Shown piece after piece: positions 41,556 to 50,766 of a stretch of 64,000 nucleotides of DNA. Origin of the DNA: an uncultured Clostridia bacterium. Its GTDB lineage: Bacteria; Bacillota; Clostridia; Christensenellales; QALW01. The position numbers and the translations under genes are program-made. The notes under the pieces are model-generated. The model worked only from the letters and a program-made list of their open reading frames with translations, made no database searches and was not told where the DNA came from. The DNA is taken from NCBI GenBank assembly GCA_934465535.1, contig CAKSKV010000009.1:1-64000 (forward strand). Direction: 5' to 3'. Numbering within the stretch: the stretch's first letter is position 1; each line of letters begins with the position of its first letter.

Positions 41556-42605
41556 ATGTCGGAAAAAATCATTATTCCCTGCAGGCTTAAAGGACAGGAG
41601 CTTTCCTGCAGCGAAAAGCCTACTATTTACACTTGGGAACAGAATTATATTTATCTGAAATTTACATTTGACGAGCTTTGGGAACAGCTCACCCCTCGCT
41701 GTGCGGTATTCAGCACCGCACGCGAAGGCCAGCAGACCCTGACCGTACTTATTGACAGCGACGGCACGGCGCTTGTGCCCTGGGAACTGCTTACGCACAC
41801 GGGAACGCTGTATGTTTCCGTCTACGGCGGCAACCGGCTGACTACCGGAAGAATCGGTTTTGCCGTATGCTCATCGGGGTACGATGAGAACTCAATACCT
41901 TCTCTTGAGCCCAGCAAGGACGCACTTACGCAGCTTGTAGAGCTTGCGGGCAATGTAACGGGAGCCATATCTGAACACAATCAAAGCGGAGAGGCTCATG
42001 CCGATATAAGACAGAGCCTTGCCGGTAAAGTGGATGCACAGGAAGGAAAAGTATTATCCTCAAACGACTATACAAACGCAGACAAGGCAAAGGTAGACGC
42101 CCTCGGCAGCGCCGTAAGCCTTAACGACAACGCGGGCAACACCCTTGACATGCAGGCGGACGGCTCCACCGTAATTGACACAACGAAAACGCACCCCGCA
42201 GACGCGGGTGCGACATACGGCGTTAAAATGGCGCTTGCAAATCAGGCTACGGACGGAATAACGGGGCGAGAGCGCGGCATTACCTTTTCGATGCAGCGCA
42301 GGCTCAGCGGCGCGGATCAGACCTATATCGGCTATCTGCTTACAACTGGCATGCTGGAAATCCGCTACGGCACCACAAACCAGCTTGACAACAGCAGCTC
42401 GGGCGTGAAGAGCAACTTCAATACCGCCATGAGCGCCGCCCCGCAGATCGTTCTTTTAACGCCGAAATCGGGGGTTGCGGGCGTAGCCGCACCAAAGGTT
42501 GTAAGCATTGATAAAACAGGGTTTTACGCCACTTTGGGCGGCTCAACGGGTACAAACACGACCTGTTATTACCTTGCAATCCGCTTTAACTACTGGCCGA
42601 ATTAA
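41556..42605 (+). CDS. Phage baseplate/tail-fibre-like protein
   Basis: 349 aa. The start at 41556 (MSEKIIIPCRL) is set by GGAGG five bases upstream, not the ATG at 41544. The N-terminal third is a beta-rich domain like the upper-baseplate (BppU-type) N-terminal domain. The middle has EHNQSGEAHADIRQ and SSNDYTNADKAKVDAL, patterns typical of tail-fibre linkers. The C-terminal part is Gly/Ser/Thr-rich and ends FNYWPN, as expected of a receptor-binding tip. It opens a four-gene cassette. Confidence 0.7.
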   Translation: MSEKIIIPCRLKGQELSCSEKPTIYTWEQNYIYLKFTFDELWEQLTPRCAVFSTAREGQQTLTVLIDSDGTALVPWELLTHTGTLYVSVYGGNRLTTGRIGFAVCSSGYDENSIPSLEPSKDALTQLVELAGNVTGAISEHNQSGEAHADIRQSLAGKVDAQEGKVLSSNDYTNADKAKVDALGSAVSLNDNAGNTLDMQADGSTVIDTTKTHPADAGATYGVKMALANQATDGITGRERGITFSMQRRLSGADQTYIGYLLTTGMLEIRYGTTNQLDNSSSGVKSNFNTAMSAAPQIVLLTPKSGVAGVAAPKVVSIDKTGFYATLGGSTGTNTTCYYLAIRFNYWPN

Positions 42606-42619
42606 GGGAGGCTTTGATT

Positions 42620-42859
42620 ATGAACACGGACATAATAACCGCCCTTATAGCCCTTTTGGGAACGGCTTTGGGCACCTTCGGAGGCATTCTTACAAGCAAC
42701 AAGCTTATAAACTACCGTCTTAAGCAATTGGAGGAGGAGGTGCGGCAGCACAACAATTTTGCTCGCCGCATGCCGGTGGTGGAGGAGCAGATAAAGGTTA
42801 TAAATCACCGGATAGAAGACCTTGAGCATCTTGAGCATCAGGAACACGAACATAAATAA
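42620..42859 (+). CDS. Small phage membrane/coiled-coil protein, XhlA-like
   Basis: 79 aa. One membrane helix (about 4-28) is followed by a charged coiled coil ending in a His/Glu-rich tail. GGGAGG precedes the ATG by eight bases. Proteins of this layout are encoded between tail fibre and holin in many Clostridia prophages. Exact role unknown; holin accessory is likely. Confidence 0.65.
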   Translation: MNTDIITALIALLGTALGTFGGILTSNKLINYRLKQLEEEVRQHNNFARRMPVVEEQIKVINHRIEDLEHLEHQEHEHK

Positions 42860-42884
42860 TAAACACAATTCAGGAGGTTTTGAT

Positions 42885-43211
42885 ATGGAATTTTCAGACT
42901 TTGTATCTGTACCGGCAATAGTGGTGCTGGTGTATCTTGCGGCCTATTTCATAAAGCTCATTCCGGGCGAGACAGTCAACCGTATGCTGCCCGCGCTGTG
43001 CGGGGTTTTGGGGCTTATACTGGGCATTGTGTGCTATTTCACGCTGCCCGGCTTTATCCCCGCCGAAAACTGGCTGACGGCGGCAGCGGTGGGCATTGTA
43101 TCCGGCTTTGCGGCAACCGGCGTGAACCAGATATATAAGCAGGCAAGCAAAGGCAAGGCGGCGGAAATAAAAGAAGATGATGAGCCGCAGGACGGTGAAG
43201 GCAATGCTTGA
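42885..43211 (+). CDS. Phage holin family protein
   Basis: 108 aa with two or three membrane helices (about 8-27, 38-60, 68-88) and a charged C-terminal tail. The start at 42885 (MEFSDFVSVP) follows AGGAGG by eight bases. Location before an endolysin gene supports a holin. It overlaps the endolysin start by eight bases. Confidence 0.72.
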   Translation: MEFSDFVSVPAIVVLVYLAAYFIKLIPGETVNRMLPALCGVLGLILGIVCYFTLPGFIPAENWLTAAAVGIVSGFAATGVNQIYKQASKGKAAEIKEDDEPQDGEGNA

Positions 43212-44091
43212 GGAATTTATAGCCTATCTTGAGGACGAGATAGCACGCGGCAGTATTTATGTTCTGGGGGCGCAGGGACAGCGTGCGCCCTTTTCCGAGG
43301 CGTGGCTCAAAGAGCGCGAACACGGAGACGAAACCAACATAAGCAGGGACAAGGCGCTGCTGGAAAAGCGGGTAAAGGAAGGATACAAGCTTACCGACAT
43401 AGGCGCGTTTGACTGTTCGGGGCTGGGTATGTACTGGCTGCAAAATGTGAAAAAGCTGTACCCCGGCGATCTGAACGCCAACGGCATGAAGGGCAAGTGC
43501 GCAAAAATAGCGCGGGACAAGGTGCGCCGCGGGGACTGGGTATTCGTGGTGAACGGCGGCGGACGGGCAACGCATATAGGCTTTGCGCTGGATTCCGACA
43601 CGGCAATAGAGTGCCGGGGGCGGGATTACGGCGTAGTGAAAACAAGCGTTTCCCTGCGCCCGTGGAACTGGTTCGGGCGGCCTGAGCTGTTCCGCTACGA
43701 AATAGAGGGCTACACCGTCACCCGCGAGCTTAAACAGGGCGATAAGGGCGAGGATGTGAAGGCGCTCCAGCACCAGCTTATCCTGCACGGCTTTGCTATG
43801 CCGAAATACGGCGCGGACGGCTCTTTCGGAGCAGAAACACACAAGAGTGTATGTGCACTGCAAAAGAGCCTTAAACGCCCCGAAACGGGCATTGCGGGCA
43901 AGGCAGAGATTGAAGCGCTGCACCTTGTGTGGAAGCAGGAGGAGCAGCCCGACACCGATTATGAGGCTTTGTACACACAGACCAAGCGCGAACTTGAGCG
44001 CACCGAAGCCGAGCTTGTGAAGCTGCAAGTCGCGTATGACGAGCTGATGGATGCGGCAAGACGGGCAAAAAAGCTGCTTTCGGAGCTGTGA
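43204..44091 (+). CDS. Endolysin: NlpC/P60-type hydrolase with peptidoglycan-binding domain
   Basis: It cuts peptidoglycan. The start at 43204 (MLEEFIAYLE) gives 295 aa. The NlpC/P60-like domain has the nucleophile Cys in FDCSGLGMYW (about 62-71) and the His in ATHIGFAL. A PG_binding_1 repeat follows (LKQGDKGEDVKALQHQL, YGADGSFGAETHKSV, about 178-235). A coiled-coil tail ends the protein. It is the last gene of the cassette. Confidence 0.85.
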   Translation: MLEEFIAYLEDEIARGSIYVLGAQGQRAPFSEAWLKEREHGDETNISRDKALLEKRVKEGYKLTDIGAFDCSGLGMYWLQNVKKLYPGDLNANGMKGKCAKIARDKVRRGDWVFVVNGGGRATHIGFALDSDTAIECRGRDYGVVKTSVSLRPWNWFGRPELFRYEIEGYTVTRELKQGDKGEDVKALQHQLILHGFAMPKYGADGSFGAETHKSVCALQKSLKRPETGIAGKAEIEALHLVWKQEEQPDTDYEALYTQTKRELERTEAELVKLQVAYDELMDAARRAKKLLSEL

Positions 44092-44114
44092 AGCCCGAAA
44101 TGCTGCGCAAAATG

Positions 44115-44285
44115 ATGCTTTTTTGCTGTTCCCGGCAACGGAGACGCCAAAAGCGCGCCGAGGCGCTTGGCATAAAAGCCGCCGCGCTTGCGGGGCGGCT
44201 GCGTGCCAAGCGGCAGCCGGCTGCCGAAGGCGGGCGGCGGGAACCCGCAGGCGAAGCCGAGGGTTCGGCGCGCCCGAAGCTGCAT
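44115..44285 (+). repeat. G+C-rich flanking repeat, right copy
   Basis: Second copy of the repeat at 41160-41325, starting 24 bases after the endolysin stop. The shared blocks occur in the same order: AAGCGCGCCG, GCCGCGCTTGCGGGG, AAGCGGCAGCCGGC, AGGCGGGCGGCGGG. The rest of the gap to pyk (44286-44509) is A+T-rich and holds only the terminator at 44403. Confidence 0.75.
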
Positions 44286-44402
44286 GCAGCCCATAAAGCA
44301 TATATCTTTATATCATATCAATTAAATATATTTCAAGCAAAGCATATAACCAAAAGCCATAGCTCTAATTAAAAAAAGACAATAAAGCATGTTATACAAG
44401 CA

Positions 44403-44431
44403 AAACCGCCGGAAATTCCGACGGTTTATTT
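44403..44431. terminator. Terminator between the cassette and pyk
   Basis: AAACCG-CCGG and CCG-CGGTTTATTTG form a stem with a bulge and a T-rich tail on the plus strand. Confidence 0.65.
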
Positions 44432-44509
44432 GTTATTGTTTTGGTTATTGTTTGATTTGCTGCCGTGTTTTTACGCTGTATTCTTACTTTTTCTTTCGTT
44501 TATTTCTGT

Positions 44510-45940
44510 TTAACGCAGTCCGTTGCCAACCGTTTCCACCTTGAGGGTATTGGTGCTGCCCGGAGTATCCATGGGGATGCCGGCTACTATGACCACGCGG
44601 TCCCCTTCTTTTACTGCATCTATCTGCTTTGCGCAGTCTATTGCATGCTGAAGAAGGAGATCAAAGCTGTATTGATATTTGGCCATAACCGGATACACAC
44701 CCCAGGAAAGCGCCAGCTGATTGAAGGTTTTCTGCACGGGAGTGGCGGCGATTACCGGCTGAACCGGACGGAATTTGGACATCAGTCGTGCCGTCTGTCC
44801 GTATTTTGTGAGGGCAATTATTGCCTGAGCGCTTATATCACGGGCCGTTGTACACGCCGCATCACACACCGCATTAGTGGTATCGCGTGCATCAATTTCA
44901 TAATTTATTCCCTTATAAGCCTGCATTTCAAAGGCATCCCATTCCGCCTGCTGAGCAATTTTTCCCATGATGCGAACCGCATCCACGGGATACTTGCCCA
45001 CTGCGGTTTCCCCCGAAAGCATAACAGCCGAGGTGCCATCGAAGACTGCATTTGCAATATCGGTTATCTCGGCCCTTGTGGGGTTGGGCTGGTTTATCAT
45101 GGATTCCATCATCTGCGTGGCCGTAATTACCATTTTGCCTGCCTGATAGCATTTGCGTATGAAACGCTTCTGAAGGCCGGGGATGCGCTCAAAATCCACC
45201 TCTACGCCCAGGTCGCCCCGCGCCACCATTATGCCGTCGCTCACCTGGAGTATTGCATCAAAGTTTTCTATGCCCTCCAGGTTTTCTATTTTGGCAATAA
45301 GCTTGATATCGTGACCGCCGTTATAATCCACAAACCGTCTGATAGCCACCATATCCTCGCGGCAGCGCACGAAGGAAGCGGCTATGTAATCCACATCCTG
45401 CTCGATACCGAAGAGAATGTCCTTTTTATCCTGCTCGTTGAGAACCGGCATTTCAAGATGCACCGACGGAACATTTACGCCCTTATGGCTGCTGATCGCG
45501 CCCCCGCGCACAACGGTACATTCAATGGTTTCCTCGGTGGTGCTTTCCACCCTGAGCTCCACATGACCGTCATCAATAAGCACGGTATCGCCTTTTTTAA
45601 GCTGCAAAGGAAGCCTGTCGTAGGTTATTCCCGCAACACGCTCCGTACCGGCCGCGGCACGGGTGGTAAGCATAAAGGGCTGTCCCGGAACAAGCCGGAC
45701 CTCCTTTTCAAAATTGCCCAGCCTTATTTCCGGGCCCTTTGTATCCAGCATTATCGCAAGGGGGGCATGCAGCTTATTGCGCGCCTCCTTAAGCAGCTTG
45801 ATGGAGCCGCCGTGGTATTCATAATCTCCGTGGGAGAAATTAAGGCGGGCGACATTCATGCCGTTTTTGATCATTTCTTCAATTATTCCGGCTTCGCGGC
45901 AGGCCGGCCCCATAGTGCAGACAATTTTCGTTTTTCGCAT
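44510..45940 (-). CDS. pyk: Pyruvate kinase
   Basis: It converts phosphoenolpyruvate and ADP to pyruvate and ATP. The start at 45940 (MRKTKIVCTMGPA) is set by GAGG eight bases upstream; 476 aa. The barrel shows NVARLNFSHG (about 33-42), MLDTKGPEIR, IAKIENLEG and MVARGDLGVE. ITATQMMESM is the substrate-site helix. It lacks the C-terminal PEP-synthase-like extra domain of Bacillus enzymes. Confidence 0.97.
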   Translation of the reverse strand: MRKTKIVCTMGPACREAGIIEEMIKNGMNVARLNFSHGDYEYHGGSIKLLKEARNKLHAPLAIMLDTKGPEIRLGNFEKEVRLVPGQPFMLTTRAAAGTERVAGITYDRLPLQLKKGDTVLIDDGHVELRVESTTEETIECTVVRGGAISSHKGVNVPSVHLEMPVLNEQDKKDILFGIEQDVDYIAASFVRCREDMVAIRRFVDYNGGHDIKLIAKIENLEGIENFDAILQVSDGIMVARGDLGVEVDFERIPGLQKRFIRKCYQAGKMVITATQMMESMINQPNPTRAEITDIANAVFDGTSAVMLSGETAVGKYPVDAVRIMGKIAQQAEWDAFEMQAYKGINYEIDARDTTNAVCDAACTTARDISAQAIIALTKYGQTARLMSKFRPVQPVIAATPVQKTFNQLALSWGVYPVMAKYQYSFDLLLQHAIDCAKQIDAVKEGDRVVIVAGIPMDTPGSTNTLKVETVGNGLR

Positions 45941-46079
45941 ATACATTACCTCAAAGCCGATTGGACGGCTTACACAAAATATATCAACGCACAAAATATA
46001 TGCGCGGAAATCAAACGCAAAACGCACACATGCACATGTGCTCCTTTATTAAAATATGCGCATGGCGGGCAGCTTTGCC

Positions 46080-47303
46080 TTACGGCTTTTCGGCATACAG
46101 TCCGACAAGGCAGCACAGTATATCGGTGATCTTCTGCATATCCTCCGTGCAGACGAACTCGAATTTTCCATGCATATTTGCAGTACCGGTGCAAATGTTC
46201 GGACATGGCAGCCCCTCAAAGGAAAGCCGTGCTCCGTCCGTACCGCCGCGGATGGGCGTTATCTCCGGCGTTACGCCGCAGGTCTGCATAGCCTTGACGG
46301 CATTATCAATAAGGTGCATATGCGGCAGTATTTTTTCTTTCATGTTGTAGTAGGAATCCCTGATATCGGTCACCACCGTACCTTCGCCGTATTTATCGTT
46401 AAGATAGCGGCATATTTTTTCCATGCGCTGCTTACGCATTTCAAAGCGTTCACGGTCATGGTCCCTTATGATATAGTGAGCCTGCGCTTTTTCCACGGAG
46501 CCGCTTATTTCATTAAGGTGATAAAAGCCCTCATAGCCCTCGGTGCAGGCCGGTATTTCGGCAGGGGGAAGCATGGAATTGAGCTCCTGAAGAATCAGCA
46601 GGGAATTTACCATTTTGTTTTTTGCGCTGCCGGGATGAATATTGCAGCCGTTTACCGTGATATCCGCCGCTGCCGCGTTGAAGTTTTCATACTCAAGCTC
46701 GCCCAGCATGCCGCCGTCCACCGTATAGGCAAAGTCCGCTCCGAAGGCGGCGACATCAAAATGATCGGTGCCGCAGCCCACCTCTTCATCCGGAGTAAAG
46801 GCTATCCTGATACGCGGGTGCACAATGGAGGCATCCGAAGTAAGTCTTTCCGCAAGGCTCATGATTTCCGCCACCCCGGCTTTATCATCTCCGCCCAGCA
46901 GGGTTGTGCCGTCGGTCACTATAAGATGTTTGCCCTTAAAGCGTTCAAGAAACGGAAAATCCGAAAACTTCATTGTGACATCGCCGTTAAGCGGGATATC
47001 GCCGCCCTCATAGAGCAGCTCGCGCGGGCGGACATTTGCCCCGCTCATGTCGGGTGCAGTATCGACATGGGATATAAGGCCTATTACCGGCGCATCCTTT
47101 TCCGCCTGAACTGAGGCCTCAATGGTGGCTGTGACATAGCCCCACTCATCCATTGCGGCATCCTTAAGCCCCATTTCTTTAAGCTCCTTAACCAAAAGGC
47201 GAAGCAGATCCTTCTGCTTTTCGGTGCTCGGATAGCAGCCGGCATTATCCTGCGACTGAGTATCTATTGCAACATATCTTAAAAACCTTTCCTTAACACT
47301 CAT
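46080..47303 (-). CDS. pepT: Peptidase T (tripeptide aminopeptidase)
   Basis: M20-family di-zinc aminopeptidase that removes the N-terminal residue of tripeptides. The start at 47303 (MSVKERFLRY) gives 407 aa and follows GAGGAG. Metal-site motifs are LISHVDTAPD (about 76-85), TLLGGDDKAGVA (about 135-146) and TPDEEVGCG. The start overlaps the LUD-protein stop by one base, so they are coupled. Confidence 0.96.
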   Translation of the reverse strand: MSVKERFLRYVAIDTQSQDNAGCYPSTEKQKDLLRLLVKELKEMGLKDAAMDEWGYVTATIEASVQAEKDAPVIGLISHVDTAPDMSGANVRPRELLYEGGDIPLNGDVTMKFSDFPFLERFKGKHLIVTDGTTLLGGDDKAGVAEIMSLAERLTSDASIVHPRIRIAFTPDEEVGCGTDHFDVAAFGADFAYTVDGGMLGELEYENFNAAAADITVNGCNIHPGSAKNKMVNSLLILQELNSMLPPAEIPACTEGYEGFYHLNEISGSVEKAQAHYIIRDHDRERFEMRKQRMEKICRYLNDKYGEGTVVTDIRDSYYNMKEKILPHMHLIDNAVKAMQTCGVTPEITPIRGGTDGARLSFEGLPCPNICTGTANMHGKFEFVCTEDMQKITDILCCLVGLYAEKP

Positions 47304-47932
47304 TACAGACCCAACTCCTCGTTTACAATTATTACTGTTATTCTGTCCTTTATGCGCTGTCTTGCCGCCACGGTATAGGTGCAGCAAATGCGTTTTTCGC
47401 TGTCGCAGCCGTCCGACATCTGCGGATGCTCCTTAAGCAGGGAAACGCATCTTCCGGTTTTTGCGCAGTAGGTATCGCACCCCAAACGCTTTGCGTTAAG
47501 CGGGGCCGCTACGGTTTTGACACGATACACCGCTTCGTCAAGATCCTTTACTATTTTGTTTATTCCCGCAATAATTATAACGCGGCTCGGGCCGAAAGCC
47601 AAAGCGGACACGCGATTTGCATAGCCGTCCACATTATAAAGTACGCCGTCCTCTGTAACGGCGTTACAGCCCATAAAATAATAGTCCGCCGTAAAAGCCT
47701 TTTTTACGGCTTCGGGATCGGATGTGCGGTCAAGATAGTTATAATCGATGCCGGTGATGATATCGTAAACGCCGCTTTGCCTGAGCGACACGGAACCGCC
47801 GCTTGAAATAACCGCTCCCTTGGGAAGCAATTCACGCACAAGCCGGCAGGCCTCGGCGCTGTCCGCGGCGTACAGCCCTTTAATGGAATTGCGCTCCAGC
47901 GCTGCAATAACCTTGCTTATTTCTTCTGTCAC
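47303..47932 (-). CDS. LUD-domain protein (LutC-like, DUF162)
   Basis: The start is a GTG at 47932 after GGAGG (8 bases); 209 aa. The LUD fold is recognisable from GAVISSGGSVSLRQSG (about 44-59), DYYFMGCNAVTEDG and NRVSALAFGPSRVIIIAGINKIV. The end carries a Cys cluster (CDTYCAKTGRC). Lactate utilisation genes lutA and lutB are absent here, so it is probably a stand-alone family member of unknown role. Confidence 0.85.
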   Translation of the reverse strand: MTEEISKVIAALERNSIKGLYAADSAEACRLVRELLPKGAVISSGGSVSLRQSGVYDIITGIDYNYLDRTSDPEAVKKAFTADYYFMGCNAVTEDGVLYNVDGYANRVSALAFGPSRVIIIAGINKIVKDLDEAVYRVKTVAAPLNAKRLGCDTYCAKTGRCVSLLKEHPQMSDGCDSEKRICCTYTVAARQRIKDRITVIIVNEELGL

Positions 47933-48186
47933 AATAGCAGCCTCCTTTGTTTGCACACGGCATATTCCTGCTTTACGGTGCAATATTTGCCCGGTTTTCC
48001 GTTTTTGAAAAACCTTCGCCGTATAATATTTTACCACAAGTCGCCCCGCTGTGCAAGCGTAATGAAGCGGCGGATAAAAGCAAAAGCGCACCCCGGCATC
48101 GGGGTGCGCACGCATACGCCGTACAGAACCGGCGCGGTGCCGTCACGGCTGTTTGATATCGCCGCAAGGCTTTTGGCAGAGGCTTA

Positions 48187-48707
48187 TTAATCCTGCATTT
48201 CCCAATAGGAGTGCGGGCGCGGCTGCGGCGGGGCCGAGTTAAGCGCGTGTACATCCTCCAGCATAAAAGCGTGCAGAAACGGGCGCGAATGCTGTGCTTT
48301 GGCAAAAAGTATTTTTTGCGGAATACATCAAAGAAGGAATCGTCGGTGCGGGCCGTAAGCCACGGCTCGCACAGGCGTATGCCGGCATTTTCCGCCTCGG
48401 GAAGGGTCTCCCACGGTATGGGTGCCGCCGGATTTTTTATATCATATATTGCATCCTCCACCGGAATGCGTGCAAGACCGCTGTATGCGGCGTCCAGCTC
48501 CCGCTCCAGCTTGTCCAAATGCTCGTATTACACTACCCCAAGATCGCAAAATTCACACAGCAATACCGGAAAACGGTTGCCCCAGCGTGAGCTTTCAAGA
48601 TGATAGGATATATTGGAAAAGAAACTGTACAGCCAGTCCGAGGCCTCCAGAATATCGCTCATAACCGCGCCGCTTTGCGCTATTGCACTTACCGCCATCA
48701 TTTTCAT
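48187..48707 (-). pseudogene. Decayed Imm70-like immunity gene
   Basis: An ATG at 48707 follows AGGAG. The reading frame runs with Imm70-like sequence (FFSNISYHLE, WGNRFPVLL) and meets TAA at codon 60 (48530-48528). It continues in frame with EHLDKLEREL and AIYDIKNP-APIPWE to FFDVFRKK. There a frameshift at an A-run (48317-48312 on the minus strand) moves the frame. With one added A it reads on through FLHAFMLEDVHALN to a stop at 48187, about 173 codons in all. Two lesions make a real pseudogene more likely than one sequencing error. Imm70 proteins protect against polymorphic toxins, and a toxin-like locus lies directly upstream. Confidence 0.75.
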
Positions 48708-48828
48708 ATGTATACTTCTCCTAAGCCGACCGCTATAATGTTATTGATCAAAAGCTGATTGTCTCACAAAAATTCCGCATTGTCAATAAGTCGAATTTAT
48801 TATTTGCTTAAACGCCTTATCATTTTAT

Positions 48829-49662
48829 TTAAGAAAACTTCGGATAATAAATATCTGAAATATCGGACAAAAGCGTGTCGCTGCCGTTTGATAAATGAAC
48901 AACACAGCTGCGGCCGCCGACATCGGAAATAAAAATATCTATGCTTTCGAAATTGCCGTCGGAAACCCTTCTGCTGACCTCCGCTTTATAACCGTTTTTC
49001 TCCGCTGTGTACCATGTCGTAAGAACATCGGCTTTTGTACCGTCCCGCCATTCGCCCTTATATGATATACACTCGCGCTGAACGCCGTCAATGCTTCTTG
49101 TTTCCTTAACCGCGCCGCTTTTATCGCAAAGGTTTTGATAGCTTTCTTTCTCTGTTTTATACCGCTGCCCGTACTTTTCAGACGAAGCATCGTACACCGT
49201 AATATCAGCACGCCTGTCCCCTATATCGCAGGACACGGTATAATACAGCCCAAGCAAATCCGCGCTTATAACCCGGCACGGTGCGCCGAATTCCGGAAGC
49301 ACGATCTTTGCCGGATCAATTATTTCTATGCGCACGGTGTTTTCGTTTATATGCGATATTTGTCCGTCCAGAAAATAGCGCAGGGCGGATTGTTCGGAAG
49401 GTTTTATCGGCTGATGCTCCGAATCGTTCGGGTTTTTAATAAAAAGCCGCATGCTCTCAATATCCGCGAACCTTACGCCATACTCGATACAACCCTCCGG
49501 AAGCGTACTGTTGGTACAATCGAAGTAATAATGTCCGTTTTCCTCTGCGGTTTTAATTTCGTATTTGCCCGCCGCAGTTTGTGCAATGCAGCCCGAAAAA
49601 AGCAGCACCGACAGCAAAGCTGCCGTTATCAGAGTTAAACATCTGCGTTGAATCATTGTCAT
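48829..49662 (-). CDS. Lipoprotein of unknown function (277 aa)
   Basis: A signal peptide with lipobox FSGC (Cys at about 25) marks an exported lipoprotein. The mature part is beta-rich with no family I recognise. The ATG overlaps the stop of the upstream metalloprotease gene by four bases, so it is the last intact gene of the effector operon. It may be an immunity or accessory protein; this is inference from position only. Confidence 0.7.
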   Translation of the reverse strand: MTMIQRRCLTLITAALLSVLLFSGCIAQTAAGKYEIKTAEENGHYYFDCTNSTLPEGCIEYGVRFADIESMRLFIKNPNDSEHQPIKPSEQSALRYFLDGQISHINENTVRIEIIDPAKIVLPEFGAPCRVISADLLGLYYTVSCDIGDRRADITVYDASSEKYGQRYKTEKESYQNLCDKSGAVKETRSIDGVQRECISYKGEWRDGTKADVLTTWYTAEKNGYKAEVSRRVSDGNFESIDIFISDVGGRSCVVHLSNGSDTLLSDISDIYYPKFS

Positions 49663-50693
49663 TCATTTCCCTCCATCAATACCTTTTCGGTAAGAATATT
49701 CAATTTTTCAGTACATGATTGACAAAAGTAATCTGCTTTTCCTTCCATAATTCTTTTATAAAATGATACTCCGCTCTCTGTTGAGTAAGTATTCATAACA
49801 CATTCAACACCAGTATGTGCTTCATCATCATACACATCTGGTAACCCAAGCACATGTGCCATCTCATGTGTAAGCACTATTGACATTTTAGCTTTTCTTT
49901 TCTGCACATCATTTGCTTCATTTGGATCCAGTGTTAAGAAATTAATTACCGGCCAACTGTTATAAACAACAGCTATAGCATTAAACTCTGTATGTTGATC
50001 TCCATGACAATACGAATCATACGCTCTATCAGCCCACATTACATATACATGATTATCCTTGCGAGTATCATCATACAATTGTTTTGCCATACGATAGGTA
50101 TTTTTATGATGATTTGCATGCTCGCCACACCCACTCCCGCACGGCACATTGGCTCCCAATGAGCATTGATCAGCTATAGCATTGCTATATCTTGACACTG
50201 ATTTATTGCTGATAACAATATTAAATCTTCTATAAGCCTCACTCATAAAATCAACCGCTTCTTCAATATACGATTGAGTCGGCGTATTTGCTATAGTAGA
50301 ATCATAATAATTTACTATTTCTAATTTGCGACCTATAAGTATCCATTCGTCCTTATAGTTCGTGTCATCCACAAACAATCGCTGCTGTATTGCTATGCCG
50401 TCATTAACATAGCTGTAATATGCACTTGCAAGGACGCGGTTGCTGCTTTCGCCGGATTTGGGGGTGAGCTTGTATGCGCCGCCATTAAGCAGCTCCACCT
50501 TCCACAGCTGACCCGAGCCGTTGTTAAAGGCCTTTTGCACTATGGCGGCATCCTGCGCCGAGGAATTGTTTTCCACCGACAGATACAGGTTGCTGTGCAT
50601 GGATTTTATTTTGTAATAGCCATCGGTGTGAAGCTCAAAATTCCACTGTTGGGAAGCATAGCCGCGCATTTTCCACTGATGGATTGTATTCAT
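49659..50693 (-). CDS. RICIN-lectin/metzincin-like metalloprotease without signal peptide
   Basis: 344 aa. The start at 50693 (MNTIHQWKMR) follows AGGAG six bases upstream. Residues 1-118 are a RICIN-type lectin module nearly identical, over its first 90 residues, to that of the 986-aa protein. Residues 125-344 are a zinc protease with HEMAHVLGLPD (276-286), the HExxHxxGxxD metzincin motif, and a Met-turn-like CVMNTY (298-303). Several Cys are present. There is no signal peptide, so it cannot be exported by itself. I read it as an orphan effector tip, able to join the secreted head by recombination through the shared repeat. Confidence 0.82.
   Translation of the reverse strand: MNTIHQWKMRGYASQQWNFELHTDGYYKIKSMHSNLYLSVENNSSAQDAAIVQKAFNNGSGQLWKVELLNGGAYKLTPKSGESSNRVLASAYYSYVNDGIAIQQRLFVDDTNYKDEWILIGRKLEIVNYYDSTIANTPTQSYIEEAVDFMSEAYRRFNIVISNKSVSRYSNAIADQCSLGANVPCGSGCGEHANHHKNTYRMAKQLYDDTRKDNHVYVMWADRAYDSYCHGDQHTEFNAIAVVYNSWPVINFLTLDPNEANDVQKRKAKMSIVLTHEMAHVLGLPDVYDDEAHTGVECVMNTYSTESGVSFYKRIMEGKADYFCQSCTEKLNILTEKVLMEGNE
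50421..50685 (-). repeat. 265-bp near-identical repeat, copy in the orphan gene
   Basis: Matches 53778-54042 with about four substitutions in 265 bases. Beyond the left end, nucleotide similarity falls to about three quarters although the RICIN homology continues. Beyond the right end, at the start codon, it stops. Confidence 0.92.
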
Positions 50694-50766
50694 ATATTTC
50701 TCCTTATGCAGCTTTCGGTATTGCTTTGCGCATTGCGAAAAAGCAATGCGCAAAGCAGCAGATTTA

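Noticed and set aside
43054..44301. 415-codon open frame on the minus strand across the endolysin and the G+C-rich repeat
   Set aside because: Antisense to endolysin; the Arg/Ala/Pro-rich part comes from the repeat. No start signals.
44465..46129. 554-codon open frame on the plus strand opposite pyruvate kinase
   Set aside because: Antisense to a highly conserved enzyme and without coding-like composition.
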